Source: Nitrospirota bacterium
GTDB taxonomy: Bacteria; Nitrospirota; Thermodesulfovibrionia; Thermodesulfovibrionales; SM23-35
Assembly (NCBI GenBank): GCA_013388435.1
Contig: JACAFE010000087.1
Coordinates: forward strand, 1 to 41,278
Reading direction: 5' to 3'
DNA length: 41,278 bases
Numbering within the stretch: position 1 is the first letter of the stretch; every line of letters starts with the position of its first letter. Shown piece by piece: positions 16,038 through 24,846 of the stretch. A program made the translations under genes and the position numbers. The notes below the pieces were generated by a model that was given only the letters and a program-made list of their open reading frames with translations, was not told the DNA's origin and searched no databases.

Positions 16038-17282
16038 ATGTTGATAGTCCAAAAATATGGCGGAACTTCTGTTGGAAATATCGAAAGAATAAAAGCTGTG
16101 GCTGAACGCGTATCCAATACAAAAAAACAGGGTAATGATGTTGTTGTAATTGTATCTGCCATGTCAGGTGAAACTGACAAATTGATTAGCCTTGCAAATC
16201 AAATCTCGACAGAACCAGATGGACGCGAAATGGATCTTTTACTTTCTTCGGGTGAACGCATCAGCGCTGCTCTAACTGCTATTGCAATTTCAGAGCTCGG
16301 ATTTAGGTCAATGTCTTTTACTGGAAGACAGACAGGTATTATTACAGATGAAGCACATACTAAAGCCAGGATTGAGTATATCTCTGGTGAAAGGATTAAA
16401 AAGGCTATAAAAAAGGGAATTATTCCAGTAATCGCAGGGTTTCAGGGTGTTACAGAGACATCTGATGTCACAACATTAGGTCGTGGTGGCTCAGATCTTT
16501 CTGCTGTTGCAGTTGCTGCAGCATTAAAGGCTGACTTATGCGAGATTTATACTGATGTTGATGGTGTATATACAACTGACCCGAATATTGTGCCTGATGC
16601 AAGGAAATTGGATAAAATATCTTATGATGAGATGCTCGAACTGGCAAGTCTCGGAGCAAAAGTGCTTCAGACAAGGTCTGTAGAATTTGCAAAGAAGTAT
16701 AATGTTCCTGTTGTTGTAAGATCGAGTTTTAATAATAATCCCGGCACACTTGTTGTTAAGGAGGATAAGGATATGGAAAAGGTTGTTGTTTCTGGTGTAG
16801 CCTATGATAAGAATCAGGCAAAAATTACAGCTATAGCTGTACACGACAAACCTGGCGTCGCTGCAATGTTGTTTAAAGCTATCGCAGATGCGAATATAGT
16901 TGTTGATATGATAGTGCAAAACATAAGCAGTGATGGAAAATCTACTGATATTTCTTTTACAGTGCCTAAGACTGACAGCAAAAAAGCGTTAAAGATTACC
17001 GAAGAGATTGTTTCTGAAATAGGCGCAAAGGAAGTTAAACTAAGAGAAGACATCGCGAAAATATCGATTGTCGGAGTAGGTATGAGAACTCATTCAGGAG
17101 TTGCAGCTACTATGTTTGGAACGCTCGCAAAACATAATATAAACATAATGATGATTAGCACATCTGAAATCAAAATTTCCTGTATTATTGATGTGAAATA
17201 TACAGAGCTTGCGGTAAGGATATTACACGATGCATTTGGGTTGAGCAGGAATGTAAAAACAAAATCAAAAAAGAAGCTTTAA
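16038..17282 (+). CDS. lysC: Aspartate kinase (monofunctional, ACT-regulated)
   Basis: 414 residues from ATG 16038, preferred over the GTG at 16023 because GAGGG sits eight bases before it and the protein then starts [13 protein letters not shown] as the family does. The kinase domain includes [25 protein letters not shown] and [14 protein letters not shown]. Two ACT domains follow from about residue 250 and would bind lysine and/or threonine. It phosphorylates aspartate, the first step toward lysine, threonine, methionine and isoleucine. An internal ribosome site near codon 246 suggests a separate beta subunit. It is followed after one base by cimA, which makes sense as both feed amino-acid synthesis. 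Confidence 0.95.
   Translation: MLIVQKYGGTSVGNIERIKAVAERVSNTKKQGNDVVVIVSAMSGETDKLISLANQISTEPDGREMDLLLSSGERISAALTAIAISELGFRSMSFTGRQTGIITDEAHTKARIEYISGERIKKAIKKGIIPVIAGFQGVTETSDVTTLGRGGSDLSAVAVAAALKADLCEIYTDVDGVYTTDPNIVPDARKLDKISYDEMLELASLGAKVLQTRSVEFAKKYNVPVVVRSSFNNNPGTLVVKEDKDMEKVVVSGVAYDKNQAKITAIAVHDKPGVAAMLFKAIADANIVVDMIVQNISSDGKSTDISFTVPKTDSKKALKITEEIVSEIGAKEVKLREDIAKISIVGVGMRTHSGVAATMFGTLAKHNINIMMISTSEIKISCIIDVKYTELAVRILHDAFGLSRNVKTKSKKKL
16758..16775 (+). promoter_or_regulatory. Internal ribosome-binding site and start inside lysC
   Basis: AAGGAGG followed by eight bases and ATG (16773) occurs in frame at codon 246. The product would begin [15 protein letters not shown] and consist of the two ACT domains only (169 residues). 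Bacillus subtilis aspartokinase II is known to make its beta subunit from an internal start at nearly the same place. The site is stronger than the one before the gene. Confidence 0.6.
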
Positions 17283-17283
17283 A

Positions 17284-18849
17284 GTGAGAAAAATAGAAAT
17301 ATATGATACAACTTTGAGGGATGGTGCGCAGACAGAAGGCATTGCTTTTTCTGTTGATGACAAACTTCGTATTACTGAAAAATTGGATGAACTTGGGGTT
17401 CATTATGTAGAAGGTGGATGGCCTGGTGCAAATCCAAAGGATCTTGAATATTTCAGAAAAGCAAAAAAGCTGAAACTCAAGTCAGTCAGGGTAACAGCAT
17501 TCGGAAGCACACACAGACCCAAGCATAAGCCTTCTGACGACTCGATATTCAAATCCCTTATAGAATCAGAAGCACGTATAATAACAATATTTGGCAAGAC
17601 ATGGGATTTTCATGTTAAAGAAGCCTTGAAAATCAGTCTTGAAGAAAATCTTGAGATAATTTATAACTCGGTTGCTTTTTTGAAAAAATATGCGGAAAAG
17701 GTATTCTTCGATGCTGAACATTTTTTTGATGGTTATAAAGATAATCCCGAATATGCACTTAAGTGTTTGAAGGCAGCTCAGGAAGCAGGTGCAGACTGTA
17801 TAATTCCCTGTGATACAAACGGTGGCACTTTGCCCTCTGATATAAAAAGAATTTTCCTTGAGGTAAGTCCCCAAATATACGTTCCTTTAGGAATACATGC
17901 TCATAATGATTCAGAATGCGCTGTTGCAAATTCAGTTGTTGCGGTTGAGCAGGGAGCATCACAGGTGCAGGGTACAATTAATGGTCTCGGTGAAAGATGC
18001 GGTAATGCAAATTTATGTTCTGTAATCCCGAATCTTCAGTTAAAAGCAGGCTTTGACTGTATTAAACTTGAACAATTAAGGAAGCTAAGAGAAGTAGCCC
18101 GTTTTGTTAATGAAATCGCAAATATCAGACATTTTGCAAGACAGCCTTTTGTAGGAGATAGTGCTTTTGCGCATAAAGCCGGAATTCATGTAAGCGCAAT
18201 CAGAAAACGTCCAGAGACTTATGAGCATATTAACCCTGAGCTTGTCGGGAATTTGCAGAGAGTCTTAATTTCAGACCTCGCAGGTAAAAGCAATGTTCTC
18301 AGAAAAGCAGAGGAATTTGGCATCAATCTTTCACCTGATTCACCTCAATTGCAGGATATTGTTACGACACTTAAAAATCTTGAAAATGAAGGATTTCAAT
18401 TTGAAGCTGCGGAAGCATCATTTGAACTTCTTATGAAAAAAGCCTTAGGACTTCATAAAAGATTTTTTGACCTTATTGGCTTCAGGGTTATTATCGAAAA
18501 AAGAAAGGAAAACGAAGAGGCGATTAGTGAAGCAACGATTATGGTAAAAGTAGGAGGAAGGATAGAGCATACTGCTGCTGATGGAAAAGGGCCTGTAAAT
18601 GCGATTGACAATGCTTTGAGAAAGGCTCTCGATAAATTCTATCCAGAACTCAAAAGTGTTAAATTGCATGACTATAAAGTACGTGTAATTACTGCAGGAA
18701 AGGGCACATCTGCGAAAGTCAGAGTTTTAATTGAATCAGGCGATGAAGAAGAACGCTGGAGTACAATAGGTGTCTCAGAAAACATAATAGAAGCATCATA
18801 TCAGGCTCTCGTTGACAGTATTGAATATAAATTATTAAAAGAACAATAG
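17284..18849 (+). CDS. cimA: (R)-citramalate synthase
   Basis: 521 residues. It condenses pyruvate with acetyl-CoA to citramalate, the entry to the threonine-independent isoleucine route. The N-terminal HMGL-type barrel shows YDTTLRDGAQTEG, EGGWPGANPKD, the metal-site HAHNDSECAVAN and NGLGERCGNANL. The C-terminal LeuA-type regulatory domain (from about 390) would sense isoleucine. The GGWPGANPKD element and length around 520 separate this group from isopropylmalate and homocitrate synthases. The start is GTG one base after lysC's stop, so the two genes form an operon. An AT-rich palindrome follows its stop. Confidence 0.93.
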   Translation: MRKIEIYDTTLRDGAQTEGIAFSVDDKLRITEKLDELGVHYVEGGWPGANPKDLEYFRKAKKLKLKSVRVTAFGSTHRPKHKPSDDSIFKSLIESEARIITIFGKTWDFHVKEALKISLEENLEIIYNSVAFLKKYAEKVFFDAEHFFDGYKDNPEYALKCLKAAQEAGADCIIPCDTNGGTLPSDIKRIFLEVSPQIYVPLGIHAHNDSECAVANSVVAVEQGASQVQGTINGLGERCGNANLCSVIPNLQLKAGFDCIKLEQLRKLREVARFVNEIANIRHFARQPFVGDSAFAHKAGIHVSAIRKRPETYEHINPELVGNLQRVLISDLAGKSNVLRKAEEFGINLSPDSPQLQDIVTTLKNLENEGFQFEAAEASFELLMKKALGLHKRFFDLIGFRVIIEKRKENEEAISEATIMVKVGGRIEHTAADGKGPVNAIDNALRKALDKFYPELKSVKLHDYKVRVITAGKGTSAKVRVLIESGDEEERWSTIGVSENIIEASYQALVDSIEYKLLKEQ

Positions 18850-18857
18850 CGTTATAG

Positions 18858-18873
18858 AAGAATATATATTCTT
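18858..18873. terminator. AT-rich palindrome after cimA, weak terminator candidate
   Basis: AAGAATATATATTCTT is a perfect 16-bp palindrome nine bases past the cimA stop, followed on the plus strand by ATTGTATTTTTAT. The stem contains only A-T pairs plus two G-C pairs, so it is a weak terminator at best. It lies between the convergent genes cimA and ymdB. Confidence 0.3.
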
Positions 18874-18971
18874 ATTGTATTTTTATATAAATATCTCACA
18901 ATAAAAGCATTAGATGACATAAAAAAAACTTTAAAAGATTTTAATAGCAAAGAAAGTAGAATTGTCATAAC

Positions 18972-19754
18972 TTACGGGTAGTTTAGTTGTAATCTCTGGA
19001 TGGCAGTTGCTTTTCCTGTTTCTTCATTAATTTCTAAAATTACTGCCGAAAATGTACAATTTCCCTTTGCAACTTCAAATCGCATAGGCATATTTGTTAG
19101 AAATCTTTGTATGATTTGCTCTATTTCTATGCCGATTATAGAATGAGTCGGACCTGTCATCCCAACATCAGTAATATAAGCAGTTCCACCTGGAAGTATT
19201 TTTTCGTCAGAAGTTTGAACATGTGTGTGCGTTCCTATAACTGCGCTTACATTGCCATCAACATAATAACCAAATGCAATCTTTTCAGAGGTGGCTTCAG
19301 CGTGGAAATCTACTATGATAATATTGGTTTGCTCTTTTAGCTTTTCTATTTCTTCTTTACCTTTTCTGAAAGGGCAGTCTATGTTTGACATAAACACTCT
19401 GCCTGAGAGGTTAAGCACACCAATTTTTTTGCCATTGCTGATTTGTGTGATGACACTGCCATAACCAGGAACACCGGGTGGATAATTTGCTGGTCTTATT
19501 ATTCTATCAATTTTTGATATTTGTGGAATAAATTCTTTTTTATCCCAGACATGATTGCCAGTAGTAATAACATGAATCCCGATATTAAACAAATCATTTG
19601 CAATTTTTTCAGTTATCCCGAAACCACCTGCTGCGTTTTCGCCATTTGCAATGACAAAATCTATCTTAAATTTATCTATTATTGAAGGCAGTAATGCTTT
19701 TACAGCATTTCTGCCTCCTTTTCCAACTATATCTCCGATAAAAATTATTCTCAT
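18972..19754 (-). CDS. ymdB: YmdB family metallophosphoesterase
   Basis: 260 residues, matching the YmdB family (about 260-265), a dinuclear-metal cyclic-nucleotide phosphodiesterase. Metal motifs are visible: GDIVGKGGR near the N-terminus (Asp8), NGENAAGG, TGNHVWD, DFHAEATSEK and GTHTHVQTSD. In Bacillus subtilis YmdB hydrolyses 2',3'-cyclic nucleotides and its gene sits next to rny, as here. The ATG directly follows the rny stop with no gap, so the two are cotranscribed. Role: RNA turnover or cyclic-nucleotide signalling; the exact substrate in this organism is not readable from sequence. Confidence 0.92.
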   Translation of the reverse strand: MRIIFIGDIVGKGGRNAVKALLPSIIDKFKIDFVIANGENAAGGFGITEKIANDLFNIGIHVITTGNHVWDKKEFIPQISKIDRIIRPANYPPGVPGYGSVITQISNGKKIGVLNLSGRVFMSNIDCPFRKGKEEIEKLKEQTNIIIVDFHAEATSEKIAFGYYVDGNVSAVIGTHTHVQTSDEKILPGGTAYITDVGMTGPTHSIIGIEIEQIIQRFLTNMPMRFEVAKGNCTFSAVILEINEETGKATAIQRLQLNYP

Positions 19755-21323
19755 TTATTTAGCATATTCGATATAGCGGGATTCTCTAATAACAGTGACT
19801 TTAATTTGTCCGGGATATGTCAGTTCTGATTCTATTTTTTTTGCAAGTTCTCTCGATATCATAGCAGATATTTCATCAGTTACATCTTCAGGTTTAACAA
19901 TAATCCTTATTTCTCTACCAGCCTGAATTGCATAGCATTTGTCAACGCCTTTATATGACAGAGCCATTTGTTCAAGTTTTTCAAGACGTTTAAGGTAATT
20001 TTCTATGCTTTCTTTTCTCACACCCGGACGTGCAGCTGAAAGAGCGTCAGCAGCAGCGATTAATGCTGCTTCAACAGTCAGGGGTTCGCCTTCGCCATGA
20101 TGAACAAGTATCGCATTTATTACTTTAGGATTCTCTCCATATTTTTTTGCGAGGTTCATTCCTATCTCCTGATGTGAGCCTTCGATTTCATGATCAACCG
20201 CTTTCCCGATATCATGTAATATTCCTGCTCTTTTTGCGAGTTTAACATCGACTTTTAATTCACTTGCCATCATTCCTGCAAGATATGCCACTTCTCTTGA
20301 ATGCTGAAGTACATTCTGTCCGTAAGATGTTCTGTATTTTAATCTGCCGATTAACTTTACAAGTTCAGGATGTATGCCTGAAAGTCCAAAATCGAAGACA
20401 GCTTTTTCACCTTCTTCTCTAATGTGAGCTTCGACTTCTTTTTTAACTTTCTCTACTATTTCTTCGATTCGGGTAGGATGTATTCTTCCATCTGTAATCA
20501 ATCTTTCAAGGGAAAGACGCGCTATTTCGCGTCTGACAGGATCGAAAGCTGAAAGAGTAACTGTCTCAGGGGTGTCATCTACAATTAGATCAACTCCTGT
20601 TGCAGCCTCAAGTGCCCTGATATTTCTGCCTTCTCTCCCGATAATTCTTCCTTTCATTTCATCATTGGGAAGGCTTACAGATGTTACGGTTGAATCGCTG
20701 ACATAATCACTTGCGTATCTCTGAATTGAAAACCCTATAATTTCTTTTGCTTTTTTCTCGGCATTTTCTCTTGCTTCATCCTCAATTTTTTTGGCAAGCC
20801 TTGCGGCTTCAAATTTGGAATCTTCTTCTACTTTCTTCAGGAGTTCCTGTTTTGCTTCTTCAGAACTTAACCCTGATAATTTCTCGAGGAGTTCGGTTTG
20901 ATCCTTAAGTAATTTAGTTACTGTATTTTCTTTTTCCTGAATTCCACGTTCTCTTAAATTAAATTCTCTTTCTCTTTTAGAAAGTTCTTGTTCTCTTTTT
21001 TCGATTTGTTCATATTTTTTATCAAGTATTTCTTCTTTTTGTCTGAGCCTCTTATCAAGATGATTGAGTTCTGAGCGTCTTTCTCTTATTTCTTTTTCAG
21101 CTTCTGCTTTTAACTGATAGACAATGTCTTTTGCTTCAACGTGTGCTTCTTTTCTGATACTTTCTGCTTCTTTTTGAGCTTCTTCAATTATTTTTGCCCT
21201 TTGTTTTTCAATTTCGAGTTTTTGATTTTTTATTTTAGACTGCAAAATGAAAAACAATACAAGTCCTGATATAAGACCTGCAACTATTCCGATTAGAATA
21301 AAAATAATATTTGAACCGAGCAT
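19755..21323 (-). CDS. rny: Ribonuclease Y
   Basis: 522 residues with the full RNase Y layout. An N-terminal membrane helix (about 5-27) is followed by a long charged coiled coil (about 30-200), a KH domain with [10 protein letters not shown] at 225-234, and an HD domain with [10 protein letters not shown] (341-350) and HDIGK (370-374). The enzyme is a membrane-anchored endoribonuclease that starts mRNA decay. The start codon has a GGAAGGGGG stretch upstream. Upstream on the same strand lies a likely 6S RNA gene, and ymdB follows at once. Nothing unusual in the protein. Confidence 0.96.
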   Translation of the reverse strand: MLGSNIIFILIGIVAGLISGLVLFFILQSKIKNQKLEIEKQRAKIIEEAQKEAESIRKEAHVEAKDIVYQLKAEAEKEIRERRSELNHLDKRLRQKEEILDKKYEQIEKREQELSKREREFNLRERGIQEKENTVTKLLKDQTELLEKLSGLSSEEAKQELLKKVEEDSKFEAARLAKKIEDEARENAEKKAKEIIGFSIQRYASDYVSDSTVTSVSLPNDEMKGRIIGREGRNIRALEAATGVDLIVDDTPETVTLSAFDPVRREIARLSLERLITDGRIHPTRIEEIVEKVKKEVEAHIREEGEKAVFDFGLSGIHPELVKLIGRLKYRTSYGQNVLQHSREVAYLAGMMASELKVDVKLAKRAGILHDIGKAVDHEIEGSHQEIGMNLAKKYGENPKVINAILVHHGEGEPLTVEAALIAAADALSAARPGVRKESIENYLKRLEKLEQMALSYKGVDKCYAIQAGREIRIIVKPEDVTDEISAMISRELAKKIESELTYPGQIKVTVIRESRYIEYAK

Positions 21324-21558
21324 CTATAATTAAACCCCCTTCCTCAGAATTTCCCCATAAGATGAGGGATTGAAATTTGAAGCATTACACTCCATCTTGT
21401 TTTTTTAATTTAGGGGCCGGGGTATGACTTTAGTAGATCATAGAGGAGGAGAGAAAGACGGTGTTTTAAACAAAAATTTCCATTTTTTCTCTATTTTATA
21501 AAAGAATTCTTTATTTCTCCTCAATAAATTTGTCATAACAACCAGCCTGTTAAGTATT
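21324..21558 (-). other. Leader region between the 6S-like RNA and rny
   Basis: About 235 bp. A minus-strand frame of 32 codons from ATG at about 21536 reads MTNLLRRNKEFFYKIEKK.. and ends near 21438; it has no convincing ribosome site and I do not recognise it. Near rny, CCTCA and TGAGG can pair around the ribosome site region, which might modulate rny translation. The AAAGAATTCTTT palindrome could mark the end of the upstream RNA, but it has no good U-run. Confidence 0.3.
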
Positions 21559-21733
21559 CCCACCCTGCCGTGTAAAGCGAAATTAGATCCCATTTTTGTT
21601 ATAAGTGGGTGCCCTGAAAGGACCCGCAGGCTTCCCAGTATTAAACAGGGCATGCACAAAAGGCCTTTACACAGGCTCCCAAAAGATCTAATTTGCCGGA
21701 TCAACATGTTCGCCTTATCACCAACAGGGCAGG
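21559..21733 (-). ncRNA. ssrS: Likely 6S RNA (RNA polymerase regulator)
   Basis: A 175-base minus-strand segment without a gene folds as a long rod. The ends pair over nine positions (CCUGCCCUG with CAGGGUGGG, including G-U). Inside, AAATTAGATC pairs perfectly with GATCTAATTT, then a wide bubble, then TGCCCTG with CAGGGCA near the tip. Size and shape (about 180 bases, closing stem, central bubble, terminal stem) are those of 6S RNA, and motifs such as GGGAGCC and GGAAGCCTGCGGG resemble the family. It lies just upstream of rny. 6S RNA mimics an open promoter and holds sigma-70 holoenzyme in stationary phase. A plausible promoter (TTGCCT, 16 bases, TATATT at 21791-21796) lies upstream. A covariance search was not possible. 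Confidence 0.62.
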
Positions 21734-21849
21734 TAAATTGTTGCCCTGAAATGTATTCCTCCTGAATTAGTTATTTACTATTAGAATTAGAATATACTAA
21801 AAAAGCATTTTTAGGCAAGAAGAAAATTTTAAAATTAAATGATATTAAG

Positions 21850-22494
21850 TTAGTTTTTTGAAGCAGTTTTCGGAATAATATAAGTGCAGGAAGGATGACC
21901 ATCAATAATGCATTCCTGACGTGTTAAATCCTTACTGATAAGTTCTTTAAACATCTGTAAATCGTGTTTGCAAACTTCTTTATATATTGAAGCAAGTTTA
22001 TATATGGGGCAATTATATAATTTCAGAGTATAATGATTATTGGAATCATTTAATTCTGCAAAATATCCTTCATTTTCAAGAATATCCCTCATTGCTAATA
22101 CTCTTTCCGGAAGATTCTTCTTGTCGCCTATGATTTCTTTTACTTCTTTAATTATCCTGTTTTTCCGCCATTTGAATATCTCGTCTATTTTTTCTCTACC
22201 TTCATTTTTTTCAATATCATGGAAGAGGTTCAGAATAAGTTTATCGTATTCTTTAGGGAAAAGGTCGTTTGCTTTTTCTGATAATTTATAAAGGAATGCG
22301 GGTCTTCCTATTCCCTGTCTTTTTGTTATATATTCAATCAATCCGCGCCTTTCCAGTGAAAGAAGGTGCTGTCTTATGCCCATTGAAGTGATATTCAATT
22401 CTTTGCTGAGTTCTTCGATAGCAAGAGGGCCTCTTTTTTTAAGAAGAAGAATTATTTTTTCGCGTGTTGGATTTTCATTTAATACTGCCCACAT
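21850..22494 (-). CDS. SufR-like Fe-S winged-helix transcriptional regulator
   Basis: 214 residues. The N-terminal winged helix spans about 1-75, with the recognition region ITSMGIRQHLLSLERRGLI and a GRPAFLYKLS wing, as in the DeoR/ArsR-like SufR group. The C-terminal part has four cysteines, Cys162, Cys175, Cys195 and Cys203; Cys162 and Cys175 are separated by 12 residues as in SufR, where such residues hold an Fe-S cluster. It would sense iron, oxygen or redox state and control cluster-assembly genes. No suf or isc genes are in the window, though a HesB-like carrier is 9 kb away. The gene stands alone, 58 bp or more from its neighbours. Confidence 0.75.
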   Translation of the reverse strand: MWAVLNENPTREKIILLLKKRGPLAIEELSKELNITSMGIRQHLLSLERRGLIEYITKRQGIGRPAFLYKLSEKANDLFPKEYDKLILNLFHDIEKNEGREKIDEIFKWRKNRIIKEVKEIIGDKKNLPERVLAMRDILENEGYFAELNDSNNHYTLKLYNCPIYKLASIYKEVCKHDLQMFKELISKDLTRQECIIDGHPSCTYIIPKTASKN

Positions 22495-22563
22495 GTTTTT
22501 TTATAACATAAATTTTATAGTTTTGTAAATAATATTAATAAAATATTTCATATTATCTTTTGC

Positions 22564-23508
22564 TTACTTAATATCTGTCTGTTCAACAATTTCAATCCTG
22601 TTTCTACCTTTGTTTTTTGCTTTATATAAGGCAATATCAGAAGCGTCAATAAGTTTCTCGGCGCTATTAATTTTGAGTTCAGGAATCGTTGCAATTCCTA
22701 TGCTTGCTGTTATCTGTTTATTGATACCAGTGTATTTGAATTCGGAAATTGACCTTAAAATTCTTGAGGCAACAATAAAAGCATCTTCTTTTTTAGTGCC
22801 GGGAAGAAGGGCTACAAATTCTTCACCTCCCCATCTTGCAATAGTATCAACTTTTCTGAGGCAGTTTTTTATGTTCTGGGCAATCTCTTTTAATACTATA
22901 TCACCTGCGCTATGACCAAAATTATCATTTATATCTTTAAAGTGGTCAATATCAACCATCAGACAGGACAAAGGAGAATTATATCTTAAAGTTCTTGCAA
23001 ATTCTTTTTGAATGATAAGGCTAAAGTGTCGTCTATTGTATATTTCTGTTAAAGGGTCTGTTATCGCAAGAATTTCTACTTTTGATAATACTTCTTCGAG
23101 CTGGCGGTTTTTTTCTTTAAGTTCATCTCTTAAATATTTTGTTCTTAATGAAGCGTATATTCTTGCATTGAGTTCTATTTCATTATAAGGTTTTGGTAAA
23201 TAGTCATCAGCCCCAGCTTCGAGACCATCGACTCTTTCCATAACTGAGCCTTTGACAGTAAGCATAATAATCGGGATACTTCTCGTGTCTTTATTCAATC
23301 TTAACCACCTGCAGACTTCACTACCGTCCATGTCAGGTAAAATTCTGTCAAGTAAAATAAGTTCTATATTTTCGGTTTTGGCGATTTTTAAAGCTGATTT
23401 GCCATTTTCAGCTAATATTACATCATAACCACTTGCTTCAAGATATTCTCTTGTTTTTTGTGCCTGAATTTTATCATCTTCAACAAGAAGTATTGATGCT
23501 TTTGCCAT
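22564..23508 (-). CDS. Response regulator diguanylate cyclase (REC-GGDEF), copy 1
   Basis: 314 residues. The receiver domain (about 1-125) has the acidic pair in VEDDK, the phospho-acceptor Asp54 in LLDRILPDM and the Lys in LPKPYN. A short coiled linker leads to a GGDEF domain with RWGGEEF, the active form of the A-site. RKVD, five residues before GGEEF, is the RxxD inhibitory I-site, so product feedback by c-di-GMP is expected. It would make c-di-GMP when phosphorylated by an unknown kinase. A close paralogue lies 209 bp upstream on the same strand; no histidine kinase is adjacent. Confidence 0.93.
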   Translation of the reverse strand: MAKASILLVEDDKIQAQKTREYLEASGYDVILAENGKSALKIAKTENIELILLDRILPDMDGSEVCRWLRLNKDTRSIPIIMLTVKGSVMERVDGLEAGADDYLPKPYNEIELNARIYASLRTKYLRDELKEKNRQLEEVLSKVEILAITDPLTEIYNRRHFSLIIQKEFARTLRYNSPLSCLMVDIDHFKDINDNFGHSAGDIVLKEIAQNIKNCLRKVDTIARWGGEEFVALLPGTKKEDAFIVASRILRSISEFKYTGINKQITASIGIATIPELKINSAEKLIDASDIALYKAKNKGRNRIEIVEQTDIK

Positions 23509-23717
23509 TTTATCCCTTTAAAAACATAGATATTATGTATAACATGTCTGGTATAAAAGATATACTATTTTATATATTTTATCAATCTTAATTTATTCTA
23601 TTGCTTAATTAATCCTGCGTCCGCATTATTTCAATTGCATTTTTTGGCTAATATTAAAGAGGTTTAATTTAGATTATTTTAGATATTTAAATGTGAGGTT
23701 ACGATTTAAGTGTCAGT

Positions 23718-24647
23718 TTACTCTGAAATAATAACTCTGTTGCGGCCCTGTTTTTTTGCTTCATACATAGCAGTATCAGCTTTGTGTATCAATTTTTCAG
23801 CATTATTAATAGATTCATCAGGTATGCTTGCAATTCCTATACTTACTGTGACAGGTCTGTTAATACCTTCGAATTTATTCTCGGAAATGGTTTTTAGAAT
23901 TCTATTTGCAGCGATTAAAGTATCTTCTTTTGTTGTCCTCGGTAAAATAGCTATGAATTCCTCGCCGCCCCAGCGCGCAACCACATCTACTTTGCGAAGA
24001 TTATTTTTTATTATTGAAGCAATTTCTTTTAAAACTGTATCTCCAGTTTTATGCCCAAAATCGTCATTAACACTTTTAAAGTGGTCAACGTCTATCATCA
24101 TACATGAAGCTGGAGTTTTATAACGCAAAGTATTTTCGAATTCTTTTTCAATAACAGATTCAAAATACCTTCTGTTATAAATTTGAGTCAGAGAATCTGT
24201 TATAGCAAGAATCTCAAGTTTTGTGAGTAAATCTTCAAGTTGTCTGTTTTTTTCACGCAGTTCGTCCTGTAATGATTTTGTACGAAGACATGCATATATG
24301 CGGGCGTTCAATTCAGGTTCATTAAATGGTTTTGTGAGATGGTCGTCAGCTCCTGCAGTAAGACTTGCAACTTTATCAGATGTAGAACCTTTTGCAGTGA
24401 GCATAATTATAGGGATTCCCCTTGTGTCTTGATTTAATTTAAGCCAACGGCATACCTCATTGCCACTCATATCAGGCAAAATAAGATCAAGAACAACCAA
24501 ATCAATATCCTGGGTCTTTACTGTTTTTATGGCAGATTTTCCATCTTCAACCCAGGTGACTGCATAACCACATGATTCAAGATATTGCTTTGTTGTTAAC
24601 CCCTGAACTTTATCGTCTTCTACAAGTAATATTTTGGGTTCGGGCAT
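23718..24647 (-). CDS. Response regulator diguanylate cyclase (REC-GGDEF), copy 2
   Basis: 309 residues with the same architecture as the downstream gene: acidic pair in VEDDK, Asp54 in VLDLILPDM, the Lys in LTKPFN, active-site RWGGEEF and the I-site RKVD five residues before it. The two copies align along their whole length without domain differences, so they derive from a tandem duplication followed by divergence. A 209-bp gap between them leaves room for separate promoters. The gene is divergent from the NagZ-like gene, with a long hairpin in the region between. Confidence 0.93.
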   Translation of the reverse strand: MPEPKILLVEDDKVQGLTTKQYLESCGYAVTWVEDGKSAIKTVKTQDIDLVVLDLILPDMSGNEVCRWLKLNQDTRGIPIIMLTAKGSTSDKVASLTAGADDHLTKPFNEPELNARIYACLRTKSLQDELREKNRQLEDLLTKLEILAITDSLTQIYNRRYFESVIEKEFENTLRYKTPASCMMIDVDHFKSVNDDFGHKTGDTVLKEIASIIKNNLRKVDVVARWGGEEFIAILPRTTKEDTLIAANRILKTISENKFEGINRPVTVSIGIASIPDESINNAEKLIHKADTAMYEAKKQGRNRVIISE

Positions 24648-24775
24648 GATTACCTCAAAAAGAATTCATATTTAAAGTATTCAAGAAAATATAAGCAATA
24701 ATAAAGTTGTTCATTTAATATGAATTTGAGTTATAAGTAACGTATTATAACAAAATAAAATTAATTTGTTTAACT

Positions 24776-24819
24776 AAAATGCAGATAACAAAATAATTTA
24801 TTTTTGTTATCTGCATTTT
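24776..24819. repeat. Long hairpin (18-bp perfect stem) in a divergent intergenic region
   Basis: AAAATGCAGATAACAAAA (24776-24793) is the exact inverse complement of 24802-24819, with an 8-base loop; a T-run follows on the plus strand and an A/T tract on the other. It lies only 27 bp before the NagZ-like gene start. It could be an intrinsic terminator or attenuator for plus-strand RNA, or a regulator site, but no plus-strand gene ends upstream. Confidence 0.6.
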
Positions 24820-24846
24820 TTAGGTTAAGATAATAAGGGATTTATA

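Noticed and set aside
18900-18980. Plus-strand open stretch after cimA (ALDDIKKTLKDFNSKES-like)
   Set aside because: No start codon or ribosome site, very A-rich composition, overlaps the end of ymdB; probably chance.
21438-21707. 89-codon minus-strand frame over the 6S-like RNA
   Set aside because: No ribosome site, no family resemblance, and most of its length is explained by paired RNA helices.
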